Source: Closterium sp. Naga37s-1 (Eukaryota > Streptophyta > Zygnematophyceae > Desmidiales > Closteriaceae). Taken from it: DNA of 64,000 nucleotides. The notes beneath the pieces are model-generated. The model searched no databases. It saw nothing but the letters and a program-made list of their open reading frames with translations, and was not told where the DNA came from. The DNA is taken from the NCBI GenBank assembly GCA_947471745.1, contig CANJKZ010000922.1, forward strand, positions 793,501 through 857,500. Direction: 5' to 3'. The first letter of the stretch is position 1; the number at the start of each line of letters is the position of its first letter. The translations under genes and the position numbers were made by a program. Positions 51,301 through 62,191 of the stretch are shown here, piece after piece.

Positions 51301-54300
51301 TATGAGGGCCACTGGCTGCTGCCTGCCCATTCCTCTCCTTGTGCAAGTCGAACAGTGACAGCATGGTGAACTACCTACCTATCCTAGACCGCACTGAGCC
51401 TGCCCACTGCTATCCTCGCCCTGCTCGTTTGAGTTCCCTCTCCACCTCCCTGCCGCCAGCACCACTCTTCCCTCTTCCTCCACGCTCTCCTCTTTTCTCT
51501 CTTTCCCCTCCTCATACGCCTGGCCCACTTTGTGGGTCCTCAATTTACCTCTTCCCTCCCCTCCCCCATCCCTCTCCTCCTTTCTCTCCGTCTCCTCATA
51601 CTCCTAGGGCCCCCCAAAGAACGTCACTGGCTTGTGCATCAACTCTGCTTCATTGTGGCGTTTGCTTCGTTGCTCCATCACACCAATGTAGCCCCGAACC
51701 TTGAACATTTACCACACTAACCCTGCCCCTTTTCACCTCATGCACAGCACACACTGATCCTTTTCATCCCACATGCTGCCTTGCAATCCTTTGTTCCTGG
51801 TCTAATATCGTTCCTCTGTTATTCCCTCCCTTTTTCCCTTCCTAATCCCCCCTCCCCCCCCCCTGTTCCCCCCTCCTCTATTCCCTGCGTTTCTCGACTG
51901 CCTCTCTCCCCCTCTCTCTTCTCTACAGCGTTTTCTTCTTTGATGACATCAGCGGATTCGAAATCACTTACCTGCTCGAGGTAATTATTCCAAGTATCCT
52001 GGCATTTACTCAAAATTACCTACCTGCTCGAGGTATTCATTTAGCTTCACGGTTCACCCACCTACTCGAGGTACCTACCCTGCTCTGCCATGCCGCACTT
52101 CGTATCCAACTTTCTCGGCGTTTCTCCACTCTTCGTCACTCCTCCCTGCCACTTCCGCTCTCCTCCCTGCCACTTCCGCTCTCCTCCCTGCCACTTCCGC
52201 TCTCCTCCCTGCCACTTCCTCTCTCCTCCCTGCCACTTCCGCTCTCCTCCCTGCCACTTCCACTCTCCTCTCTGCCACTTCCACTCTCCTGCCTGCCACT
52301 TCTGCTCTCCTCCCTGCCACTTCCTCTCTCCTCCCTGCCACTTCCGCTCTCCTCCCTGCCACTTCCGCTCTCCTCCCTGCTACTTCCGCTCTCCTCCCTG
52401 CCACTTCCTCTCTCCTCCCTGCCACTTCCACTCTCCTCCCTGCCACTTCCTCTCTCCTCCCTGCCACTTCCACTCTCCTCCCTGACACTTCCGCTCTCCT
52501 CCCTGCCACTTCCTCTCTCCTCCCTGCCACTTCCACTCTCCTCTCTGCCACTTCCTCTCTCCTCCCTGCCACTTCCACTCTCCTCCCTGCCACTTCCACT
52601 CCTCCCTGCCACTTCCTCTCTCCTCCCTGCCACTTCCACTCTCCTCCCTGCCACTTCCTCTCTGTACCATTCCTTGAGCCGTGGAGCTTCGCCCTCACGA
52701 GCTTCGTGCTGCTTCTCGTGGAACACCTCCCAATAGATTGACTTACGACTCTCTGCCTCCAACCCATGGCCCGCCCGTCACTCCCCCTCTCCCATCCTCT
52801 CACAACCCCCCACACCCCCCTTAAAGCTGCCGGAGCCCTGGAGCTTCATCTCTGCGTCGTGTACCTGCCTCACGACCCCACTCCCTCCCTGCCTTTATTT
52901 CATGACTCTCTCACTCTCGCCCACCCTCTCCTGCACCCTTTTCCTTCAGCTTCCGGAGCCCTGGAGCTTGATATTCACATGGTCCGCAGTGCTGCCCGTC
53001 ATGTACCTGCTAGTGGGTTGCTTCACGAGCCCACTTCCTCCCTGCCTCTAATCTAATGACTCTCCCTCACCTCCCCCACCCTCTCCCACCCCTCCTTGCC
53101 TCAGCTTCCGGAGCCCTGGAGCTTCATCTTCACGTGGTTCGTGGTGCTGCCTGTCGTGTACCTGCTGAGCCAAGCCATCACCAACGGTATCTTCAAGGAC
53201 TTCCTCATCCTGCAGGTGAGCATGCTGTGATGTCATCACGGGTTGACTTTTGAGTCGGCTCAAAAGTCAGCATGCTGTGATGTCATCACGGCCCCCAATC
53301 TTCTGCATGGGGGCATGGTCGCACAGGGGCACGGGCGCATGGGCGCATGGTCGCACAGGGGCACGGGCGCATGGGCGCATGGTCGCACAGGGGCACGGGG
53401 GCATGGGCGCATGGTCGCACAGGGGCACGGGGGCATGGGCGCATGGTCGCACAGGGGCACGGGGGCATGGGCACATGGTCGCACAGGGGCATGGGGGCAT
53501 GGGCGCATAGTCGCACAGGGGCGCGGGGGCATGGGCGCATGGTCGCATAGGGGCATGGGCGCATGGTCGCACAGGGGCATGGGCGCATGGTCGCACAGGG
53601 GCACGGGGGCATGGGCGCATGGTCGCACGGGGGCATGGGCGCATGGGCGCATGGTCGCACGGGGGCATGGGCGCATGGTCGCACAGGGGCACGGGGGCAT
53701 GGGCGCATGGTCGCACAGGGGCACGGGGGCATGGGCGCATGGTCGCGCAGGGGCACGGGGGCATGGGCGCATGGTCGCACAGGGGCACAGGGGCATGGGC
53801 GCATGGTCGCACAGCGGCGCGGGGGCATGGTTGCATGGGAGCATGGTCGCATGGGAGCATGGTCGCATGGGGGCATGGTCGCCTGCTCATCCCTCCTCTC
53901 CTGCCGACGACTCTGTCCCCCCTTTCCTGCCCCACTCTGTTCCCCCCCACCCACCCACAAGGCCTGTGTTTCTACTAACCCAACTACCCTGCTTACCCAC
54001 TCTCTCTCCCCTTTTCTCCCTCTCTCCCCCCTCTCTCCCCCTTTTCTCACCCCTTCTCTGCCCCCAATTCCAGGGCCCGTGCCCCAACTGCGGGCACAAG
54101 AACGTGAGTTTCTTCGGCACCATCCTCACAGTCAGCACGGGACAACGGGTCAACCAGCTTAAGTGCGAAGATTGTGGCTCCTCCATCTCCTTCGACCTAG
54201 ACACCCGCAGAATCACTCTCGAGGCCCTCCCTCCCGTCGCAGCCAAGGTACGGTGCCTCATTTTCTGTAGCTGTACTTTCCTCATCTCTGCAGTGCTTGA

Positions 54301-54461
54301 CTGTCAGCCGCTATATGTGTGTGTGTGTGTGTGTATACATATATACAAATATATACATATATATATATATGCAAATCTGTCTCTGGTTGGGCCTTTTACT
54401 GTTCTCTCATGTATTCGTCCTTTCCCTATCTGTGTTGCAGGGAGCACCTAAATCTGCCTAA
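48341..54461 (+). CDS. PGRL1: PGRL1 homologue (PGR5-like 1), eight exons
   Basis: Exons: 48341-48545, 49078-49305, 49775-49875, 50831-50964, 51929-51980, 53105-53215, 54074-54247, 54441-54461. They total 1026 nt, 341 residues, with GT-AG junctions and matching phases. Residues 1-~62 are Ser/Ala/Arg-rich, a likely plastid transit peptide. An acidic stretch follows (SGSDSEVDD), then the conserved stromal part (EEFDLLKEELLWEGS; KFMEASLAYQAGKPFMND; IEGPRCSLRTRKAYSD), two membrane segments (~209-227 and ~247-265) joined by the DDISGFEITYLLELPEPWSF loop, and a Cys-rich tail (CPNC at 280-283, CEDC at 308-311). Six cysteines (90, 191, 280, 283, 308, 311) match the count used for thioredoxin control in PGRL1. 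With PGR5 it supports antimycin-sensitive cyclic electron flow around photosystem I in thylakoids. The introns hold decoy copies of most exons. Confidence 0.92.
48799..49440 (+). repeat. PGRL1 exon 2 edge copies
   Basis: The exon 2 start (CTTCCGGCAACGACAGCGGG) occurs at 48799, in reduced form near 48960 (after CCTGCAG), and as the real exon at 49078. The first copy runs to ATGGAGCAGGAGTTTCTG and then diverges. The exon 2 end (AGCAACGAGGAGTTC...GAGCTGCTG) recurs at 49381-49440 downstream of the real donor, with TGTGGTAAGG in donor position. Confidence 0.88.
50241..50430 (+). repeat. 10-bp minisatellite in PGRL1 intron 3
   Basis: About 19 copies of CGTCCATCCC with few variants (CGCCCATCCC, CTTCCATGCC), directly upstream of the first decoy copy of exon 4. 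Confidence 0.95.
50436..51430 (+). repeat. PGRL1 exon 4 edge copies on both sides
   Basis: Upstream: GACAAGGGCAACAGGTTGGAC (~50449) and CAGGCCAAGGGCAGCAAGGT (~50656) are copies of the real start CAGGCCAAGGGCAGCAAGGT at 50828. Downstream: the exon end (GCGTACAGCGACAGCATGGT ... CTCCTCGT then GTAAGT) recurs at ~51028-51112, ~51170-51257 and more diverged at ~51345-51430. The first downstream copy has a GTGCAT insertion; the last has lost the donor. Confidence 0.9.
51966..52075 (+). repeat. three copies of the PGRL1 exon 5 donor
   Basis: TACCTGCTCGAGGTAATT (real, exon ends 51980), TACCTGCTCGAGGTATTC (~52020-52036) and ACCTACTCGAGGTACCTA (~52060-52077) are spaced about 45-55 bases apart. Each is a plausible donor. 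Confidence 0.85.
52140..52665 (+). repeat. 21-bp minisatellite in PGRL1 intron 5
   Basis: About 25 copies of CTCCTCCCTGCCACTTCCGCT. Position 19-20 alternates mainly between CG, CA and CT. Minus-strand frames over it are artefacts. Confidence 0.95.
52680..53104 (+). repeat. PGRL1 exon 6 decoy copies
   Basis: The exon 6 start CTTCCGGAGCCCTGGAGCTT (real at 53105) is echoed at ~52678 (CCGTGGAGCTTCGCC), ~52830 (GCTGCCGGAGCCCTGGAGCT) and ~52951 (CTTCCGGAGCCCTGGAGCTT). The third copy runs on with similarity to CCCGTCATGTACCTGCT before decaying. Confidence 0.85.
53218..53292. repeat. TTTTGAG/CTCAAAA palindrome, site 5, with flanking repeats
   Basis: Arms TGACTTTTGAG / CTCAAAAGTCA with centre TCGG (53244-53269). 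It is flanked by direct copies of AGCATGCTGTGATGTCATCA at 53218-53237 and 53270-53289, immediately after the donor of PGRL1 exon 6. Confidence 0.85.
53307..53885 (+). repeat. GC-rich minisatellite in PGRL1 intron 6
   Basis: About 18-20 units of roughly 30 bases built from GGGGGCATGGGCGCATGG and TCGCACAGGGGCAC, with internal 6-base sub-repeats (GGGCGCAT). Unit length varies, unlike the other arrays. Confidence 0.9.
54316..54372 (+). repeat. TG/TA microsatellite in PGRL1 intron 7
   Basis: (TG)n followed by a TATACATATA-type stretch. Confidence 0.9.
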
Positions 54462-54917
54462 TTGCAACATTTTTTTCAAAATGTTGGTGAACAATGCCTG
54501 ATGCATGTTACAATTAATGGCATGTGCAAAAGAAGATATATTTTACCAATTTGAACGTTTTGTTGTTGTGAGTAGTGCCCTATTTCCAATAGAGGCCGTG
54601 TGATGAATTAGCTAAATGTCTCCTTGCGTTTATTACCGTATATGCTTCATAAGAGAATGGCCCTCGTTATACAAGAACTTTATTATGGTTAAAGCGACGG
54701 TGCACATTTGCCACCCAAAACCCAGAACCCTGGCGAACTGTTACTGCGGATGGAAAGTGTCCGCACGAAATCCTGGTTTTCGCCAGCCAGCACTTTCGCG
54801 CTGGCAAGCCTGGTTCAAAAAAAAAACTTCTGAACCCAACACTGCCAAAAGTTGCCCGTCGCTTTAAGTCATTTCATTTCTTACATTTGGCCTGTGGATA
54901 TTATATTTGAGTCCGCT
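54462..54917. other. PGRL1 3' flank
   Basis: AT-rich sequence after the PGRL1 stop. No gene or repeat was recognised before the MITE at 54927. Confidence 0.5.
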
Positions 54918-54940
54918 AAATGTTTAGGGAAAATATGTCA

Positions 54941-57900
54941 ATGGTAACCAGGCCCTCAGATTCACTTTGAGGCACGTAAGGGTATCAGGGTCCCTCTGGC
55001 CCTAGACCCTGATCGACAGGGTCGCCTAGGAAAAAAGCCTGAAAGTTCAGTGTTACTTAAAAAAAAAGTCTGATGCATCAGTGTCACCTATAGAAAAAGG
55101 CTGATAGTAGTGAAGCTGATTTTTTAACTTAAAACTCTATGAAGGTCGCAAACAGCCTTCAATCTATCTATCTGTGGTGTAAACCAAAGCCTATCTTGCT
55201 TGCTAGCTAGCTATGCATTGCATCCAGCATGACTCTGGGTCTGGGTGAGTTCAGTAATCATCATCTGATGAGGCCTGCTTGTCATCATCATCTTCTCTTC
55301 CCTTAGCCTGTCGTTCTGCCCACTCTTCCTCCTCTAGGGCCTCCTTTCCCGTGCTATCCCTGCCCTCTCCCTCTCTTTCGGGTGGTGCCGCCACATTGCC
55401 GAATGGGCGGCGCTTCTTGTAGCTGCGCCAGATCTGCACCGCCTCATCGTAGTTGGGCTCGTACTCGAGTAGAGACATGGTGACGAGGTCTTCGAGGCGG
55501 GCGTCCTTCAAGCTCCCCCGCTGCCACGATTTGATAACGTTTTGGCGTGAGAAGCCGCGCTCACACTCCACTGTGCTCAGCGGCAGCACGGCGACAGCCA
55601 CCCAGAGACGCACCAGATTGGGGTAGCCAGTCGCCCTGTCGCTTGTCTTCAGCATTGCTGTTAGGCCTGCGTGGAAGCTCCGCTCGTTCTTCGGGGCACC
55701 TGCGAGGATGGGGCAGAAGGCCCGCAGCTCCTTGATCGCACGCCGCTTGTCGACCCCTGCCACATAATGCGGAAGGGAGAGAGAGAGGGGGTTTTTGAAA
55801 GGCTGGCAAGTGCGTACACCATACGTTGATGAAATGCAATGACACAATAAGACGGACAGCAACAGTGCGAGAGCGGGAATACCTGGAATGATGTAGTCCG
55901 TGTCCTGTGCCCTGAACAGCCTCACGAGAGACTCGAGCCACTCGAGACACTGCCTGTGGCGCTCTGCTCTCCCCAGCTCCCACTCGTCAGGCATGAACAG
56001 CCGCACTCCCACCAGGGAGTCCAGGTCCTGGAACCGTGTGCAGAGGTTTTGCACGAGCGTCTCGGCGAAGGTGGTGCAGAGATCGACGCAGGCGTCGTGG
56101 GAGCCGAGGGTCGGGTAGTCTTCGCTCGGCTTCTCGTGCAGCTCGAAGGTGTGTGTCGTGGGCCGCCCGTCCGAGTCGACTCCCTGCACCTTCACCTCGG
56201 GATTGCCCCCCTCAGGCCCGTGATTCTTGATGAACGGGGAGAGGCGCGCGCTCACCCCGCCTCCAAAGTCGTCACCACAGTCGACGTAGCGGGACTCTAG
56301 GAATGAAATCGACCGGCGGATCTGCCCGTGGACACTTGCAATGTCCAGCTGTTAGGGGTCAACAGGGCGAACAGAGGATGGAGAGAAGGCCAAATCAGTG
56401 CAAAGCAGATTCTGCTTAAGCAGTACATCAAACAGTGACTCACAAACCGAAACAAGGCACACAATCCAGCAACGATAGTAACCAAGCTCACCTCACGCTG
56501 CTGGAATGCCCTGTTCAGCACATTGAGCTGCTCGAGGACGTCTGCAAGGAAGTATAGCAGAAAGTGAAACCTGTAGCTCGTGGCGAGCTCGTAGAGGGTG
56601 ATGTCCCACTCATACAGCATCACGATCAGCGCGGGGAAGACCTCTACCGCGCGCAGAATGGCGTCACCGCGGGAGAGCCAGCGGACGTCGTGGATCCCTT
56701 GTAGCTCCAGGTTTGTTTTCGTGAACACCTCCTGCAGGCCAATGAAGCGTTGATGCCACGGGCCAGAACGCCCCAAATGCTCTGCCACTTGGCGGAGCAG
56801 GGAGTCCACCATGCCGAACTCGGGGAGTTGTTCAGCGGCGTCCTTTGCTGCGAGGGCCTCCCTGCATGCACACCAGCATTAAAACCGGCTCAAGGAGGGG
56901 TTAGCAGGGGATGCAGCAGGGACTGTATGGAAGCAGTAAACAGAAGATGAAAACTGACCTGTGGGCGATGCAGTGGCTCGAAACAAGATGCGGGATGCGG
57001 AGGCGAAGTCGAGCGACAAGGCCGTTGTGTTTCCCCATCATCACACTCGCTCCGTCAGTGCTTATGCCGGATATCCTCGCCATTTCAATGCCTAGGGCCT
57101 GCAGGTGGGACAAGAGCACTGAGAGGAGAGAGGCTGCATCGCCCTTCTCCACGGTCAGCAGGGCAAGGAACTCAGTCACGGGACGATTTTCACGGATGAA
57201 TGTCGCGAAAACAATCATATGCTTTCCCCAACACCTGTCCGTGCTTTCGTCGCACGTGACGCCAATGTATGGGCTGCTGAGGATGTGCTGCAGTTGCGTT
57301 GTGTGCAACCATGTGGCCATCGACTGTGTCAGCTGCCCGAAGCCGTAGCTGCAGCGCATGTCAAACAACACAACGTCAGATAATTCGGTTGAGTTTCACA
57401 AACACGGTTGCAGTTAGATTAATTCAACACTTACGTAGTATAATAGGTTCCGTAGCCTTTTGCTGGGAACCCGGGCACCTTGAGTCGCGCGAGGTAGCGC
57501 ACAAGATTCACCCATAACTCTATGGGTGCATCTTGCTTGGTCACGAAGAGCAGGGAGTCGAGGAGCTTGACGACCCGCTCCTTCTCCGTGTCGCGAGCGA
57601 GATTGTCGCCGTTGATCCGTGGCTGCGTAGCGGCGTCGTCGAGAAGCTTCTGCTGGTGTTTCAACGCCTCCTTGTGCTTGGTAGTTGCCGCATGCCGTTT
57701 GAACGCCTGCGTCTGAACGTCTGTGGCGCCCTTTCCGCCTCTCCCACACGGTCCAGCGTAGCCTGCGTGCTCCGTACAGATGCTGCACTTGAAAGCGGGG
57801 AAACCGTCAGCTTTCTTTAGCAGAATAAGCCAAGAAAACCGCTCGAGCCACTCGCTTTTGTACTTATACAGAGCCTCCGCGTAGGTTGCGTCTGGCCCTG

Positions 57901-59047
57901 CCGGTTTAGAAGGCCCAGGTGTTGAGGGCGACGCCTGCGTGCCTGCGGTCGCGGGCGTCGACAGTTGGTCGGCTGGCGAAGCCGGTGTTGCACCAGCGGG
58001 ACCTCCCTTCTTGGGCCACGGCAGCATTGACTGCGTGTACCTGGCGGACTTCTTAGCCACTGGCACCGCCGCGATTTCTTCACCTGAAGGGTTGGAGCTG
58101 TCTTGCTCCAACACGGGCGCAGTAGGGGAGGGACACATAGGCTCGTCGATGGGTTCAAATGGAACATCGACGGTCGGCGCGACTGCAGGCGCCTTTCCAT
58201 GGTTATCTACTGCCGCTAAGTTGGAGAATAGCAGATCCAGCCCGGTAACGGCCGCGGACAGATCAATTGGCGAACGACGAGCGGGTTCATCGCCGGGGTC
58301 ATCAGGTCGCTCAATGGCGTCCGGGTGGTCCGCCATTGATTGCGCTGTGAACAAGCAGCATCTAACGGGACTCCCTAGCTAGCTGAACGATGGAGGTTTG
58401 CCAGGAAGAGAGGACACACGGCTGACTGCCTCTTGGTACACCAGGCAGCAACGCGATGAAACCTTACACATGCTAGATGGAAGGAAAGCATGGAGCAGAC
58501 TGGGGTGGGAGACTGGATGGCTGGCAGCACGGCTGGGCGGCGTGGATGCATCCGTGCTTGCCAGCACGACTTAGACAAAACGGGCCAGAGGACCACAGAT
58601 GCTTCACATGGGCCTGAATCCCTCGTTGCGCTGCCTGCCAGCATCGCTGTGCTGCAACCCTGTAATTGGCCAAATCAGGAAATGCTGTCAAAGTGGCCAA
58701 TCATCGCACCACGCGCGCCAACAACGCATCCCTCTACGAGGCAAATTTGTCTGCTACTCACCGCCACGCCCTGCTGACACCGCGGGAATCTGATATTCCC
58801 TGTACAGCCGGGCAACTACACACGAACCGTGTAGGAATCGCTTTCAGGGTCGGATTCGTTACAACGTAGTGGAATCAGTGTCACTAAAAAAAAATTGCTG
58901 AAAGTTCAGAGTCATGTGCTAGGTGAAGGCTGAAAAATCAGCCCCACAAAAAGCTGAACACTGGAAAATCAGTGTAGGTTAAAATAAAACCCTAGAAATC
59001 AGGAATTTCAGGGAAAAATTCCTGATATCGTAGGGCCTGATGGTAAC
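54941..59047 (-). mobile_element. hAT transposon 2, 54949-59039 plus TSD
   Basis: The 8-bp target duplication ATGGTAAC lies at 54941-54948 and 59040-59047. The tips are CAGGCCCT and AGGGCCTG. Each end carries two CTGA-N4-TCAG palindromes about 31 bases apart (55039 and 55070; 58898 and 58930), roughly mirror-placed 90-130 bases from the tips. It encodes an apparently intact five-exon transposase on the minus strand. A decayed relative of its right end lies at 7150-7400. Confidence 0.93.
55251..58336 (-). CDS. hAT transposase, five exons
   Basis: Minus-strand exons 58336-57435, 57348-56959, 56861-56492, 56348-55883, 55756-55251; 2634 nt, 877 residues, phase-consistent with GT-AG introns. The start is the ATG at 58336. 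Residues ~1-150 are Pro/Ala-rich and disordered-looking. A zinc-finger-like segment follows (FKCSICTEHAGY ... RHAATTKHKEALKH). The catalytic core has GVTCDESTDRC, then GISTDGASVMMGKHNGL and SSHCIAHR, then IHDVRWLSRGDAI. The C-terminus has LSTVECERGFSRQNVIKS, the hAT dimerisation signature. This resembles the group of hAT proteins related to ZNF862/C17orf113. The last intron (126 nt) is open and divisible by three, so retention would also be readable. No stops interrupt it, so it may be active. Confidence 0.88.
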
Positions 59048-60173
59048 TTACATGGGGCAGTATAACGCGTACGGTAACGATTTCAACGCGTTTGGTAACT
59101 CGCTTAACGCGTTTGGTAACTCGCTTAACACGTAACGCGTATGGTAACTATACACTAGCAGCCCATCACGCGAATGGCAACTACATGAAACTCCCGCCGA
59201 AATGATCCTGAAATTGAGAAATTTATCGAGTTTGAAAGCCTTTACGCACAGTTTTATCTTTCTTGAACAAGTTCCGCCGCGACTTTGAAGGACCCTGTTT
59301 AGTCTAATACCACGGACCAAGAAGTTTAAAAGTTTATATATATATATGGCTCGTAAAAAAACGGTTCAAATCATATTTTTGATAGCGTGATTGCGAACTT
59401 GCAAAATGATAAAAAAAAAACTTTCCGCGAAAGGGCATCGGGCTTTTAAGTTTTGTAATTACTGCAACGTTGGCCATTTTTTTTTCATGTGGAAAAGCTA
59501 CACCTCTTTAGAATTACATACTTCATTTTTCAAAAAAGGACCATATACGCCTTGTCGCAAGGAGTTTAGGGTTGATGCTCCCAAATTCATTTGCCATCTG
59601 AAAGGGGCATAGATTTGTTTGCCCCGGTTGCACGATAGAATTAAGTACAAACAGTTTGTGGAAGGAGCGCCAGAATATCAGTTGCATATAAAACTTTGTT
59701 TTTGAAACACTTACGGTTTTGCAGTTAGCTTGAAAATCGGAAAGCGTGTCAGGATTTCGGGAAGTGTGTCAGAATTTTGGAAAACTGTGTCAGAATATCG
59801 GAGAGTGTGTCAGAGGTTTCTGCTTCAAGATTCGTCAATTTAGTCTGACGCGAGCGGGAAAAACCAGAATCAGGGTCATTTTGGGCGAGGGTTTCTTCTA
59901 GTTACCATTCGCGTGATGGGCTGCTAGTGTATAGTTACCATACGCGTTAAGCGAGTTACCAAACGTGTTAAGCGAGTTGCCAAACGCGTTAAGCGAGTTA
60001 CCAAACGCGTTGAAATCGTTACCGTACGCGTTATACTGCCCCATGTAAGTTACCATTGACATATTTTCCCAAATGTTTATTTGCCAGTGAACGGTGAGGG
60101 CTCTCAGATACGTGTAAGCTACAATTATACAACGAGATGAGTTTCACAAGGTTATCCAGGTGTACTGACTGAG

Positions 60174-60730
60174 GCGTAAACTAGGGAAAATATGCCGTTC
60201 GTAACCATCATGGGACTCGAAAACATTTTTGGTAAAAAAATAAAGGGTACGGTCACTGCAAAGGGTGTTTTCACGCGACTGATAAAGCGTTTCACGGAAT
60301 CAGTCACAATCAGCTGGTAAAAAAAAAACGCGAATGGTCACAGATGAAACTCCCGCCAAAACAAAATGAAACCCAGAAAGAACCTGGATGCATTTTCGGA
60401 TGATCAACCCTAAACACGAAACTCGCCAGGTGTTTAGGGTTGATCCGTTCCCAAACCGCATCCGATTCCGATTGGGTTTTAGTTTTTTTACAAGTTCGCA
60501 GATTGGTTGGGCGCGAGCGGGAATTTTGTTGAGTTTCAAGTTTTTTTGGCGGGAGTTACATGTGTGACCATTCGCGTGATTTTTTACCTGTTGTTAGTGA
60601 CTGAATCCGTGACCCCGCTTACCAAACCCGTCAGAAAACCCGATACAGTGACCGTACGCGTTTTTTTTCTACCATTCACGTTATCGAGTCCCAAGTTGGT
60701 TACTTGTGGCATATTTTCCCGCGTAAACTA
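60174..60730. mobile_element. Mutator-type foldback MITE (B), 60184-60720 plus TSD
   Basis: Tips GGGAAAATATG and CATATTTTCCC are flanked by GCGTAAACTA (60174-60183 and 60721-60730, 10 bp). At 537 bp it is an uninterrupted relative of the MITE split by the gypsy element at 11279-17373, sharing most of its sequence (e.g. CCTGGATGCATTTTCGGATG). It starts about 100 bases after MITE C. No coding capacity. Confidence 0.88.
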
Positions 60731-62191
60731 TGATGATGGTCAGGGTCAAAGCAGTTTGCTGTCTTGCGCGTGCTTGCTGGGAAGCTCAAGTTCGGCGGCA
60801 TGTTCCACTTCATTCCATCCATTCCGTTCTGTGTTTCGTGTGTGTGTGGGTGTGGTGGGCGGTGCTGGATTAGGTTTTGGCATGCGTTGAATTCCGGTCA
60901 ATTTGTTGCTCGGTTTCATCAATCTGCGTCCCTCTTGTCCTGCCATATCAAACAATTCGTCTCGCGAGCAGCCCTGCTCGAGTTCCTCGTTCGTGGCACA
61001 CTGTTCAGAGGTAATGTTTGATTTCAGCAACTGTAGACATCATGCCTCACCGCTCTCCACAACTCTCTCACGGTTGTACGACCGTCCAAAGTTACCCTTT
61101 TCAGTCACTCAGGATCTGGGTTAGATTTATCCTAAATAAAGTAGCAGTTATTCGTTTATTTGTGTTCAGAGAAGCAGTTCCGTGCTGGAGGAGTTTGAGC
61201 AATATTTACGGTCAAAACGAGGGTAGCTGAGTGTGAAAATTAAGAGCAGAAATATTTGAAACCGAGAACGACATTTACACTGGAGGATTAAATGTCCAGC
61301 CTGTGCTTGGCAGTTATTCAGATGTACTATACTGTATAGTCCTGCCAGTAGACGTCAAACCTGCCAGTTTCTTTCACGGTCGTCGTCCAAGTCGTCCCAA
61401 CTTACCAACAGCATTCCAACAAGTCGTCGTCGCCGACAGCCCTGGAAGTCGTCGCTCGGACAGCCCTGGTTGCTAGCTTGGCTACACTGTACACTCAAAA
61501 GAACGCGTGGTGGGACAAACAGAGGACAAAGCTAGCAGGTGGTAATACAACCAAGTTTGTCAACCAATCAGTGAAAATTCATCGTGTCGATCGGTAAGGT
61601 GATTCGTTTCTTTCGATGGCTTGGCGATCCTTGGGATGCGGTCACTAATGCATGCTTCCAACCACAAAACAAACTTGCCATCCCAAAGGCAACTCGTAGC
61701 ACGACGCGACCCGTCATTCCCGCCCTGGTCCCAGGAAAGGCTGTGATGTGCCCCCTCCAAGGCGGAGAACGTGCCTGAGCATCAAGCAAACCAACCAACC
61801 AACAAGCCAAATCAGCTGCGGTAGCCCAGCATTCCAGTGACACTAGTACAAACCATCATTTCGCACCAGCGGCTAACAAACTTCTAGATTTTTTTTTTCC
61901 AGACGAGCAGCAGAGCAGACCCCATAGCATCTGTGCCAATAAAAGCAGTGTGCTGCTGTCTGGACAGCACACATTTCCCCTCCCCTTTCCCGCCCCAACC
62001 AACATCTTGGTCAACGCCAGCAATCAACCATTTCCATCTAGCCTTCTTGAAGCCGCAACCATTTCCATCCAGCAAAACCCTAACGTGCCTAGCCGGAGAG
62101 TAAAAACAACGAAGTAACTTCTTTATCCCCACATTCGACCCAGAGCATATTAACATACTTAAGGCAACAGCAAAGCGCAGATAAGGGGAAA
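60731..62191. other. intergenic; no gene supported
   Basis: Short frames on both strands lack recognisable motifs. CGTCGTC-rich sequence lies at 61380-61460 and a short CAAC repeat near 61790. The right end should hold the promoter of the next gene. Confidence 0.45.

Larger units (their letters stand above)
54918..60079. mobile_element. Mutator-type foldback MITE (C), 54927-60070 plus TSD
   Basis: The 9-bp target duplication AAATGTTTA lies at 54918-54926 and 60071-60079. Tips GGGAAAATATGTCAATGG and its inverse match perfectly; after removing the hAT insert the inverted repeats extend ~170 bases and include repeated GCGTTTGGTAACTCGCTTAA units (59080-59140, inverted at 59945-60010). The element proper is about 1.05 kb with no transposase; its middle has TGTGTCAGAAT repeats (59745-59815). 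The hAT transposon 2 sits in the left inverted repeat. Confidence 0.88.

Noticed and set aside
53260..54050. Minus-strand Cys/His/Pro-rich frames of ~200-250 residues
   Set aside because: They translate the GC-rich minisatellite of PGRL1 intron 6 and lack non-repeat sequence.
60746..61030. Small overlapping frames on both strands after MITE B
   Set aside because: No conserved motif, no splice-consistent continuation and no repeat-edge pattern; not supported as a gene.
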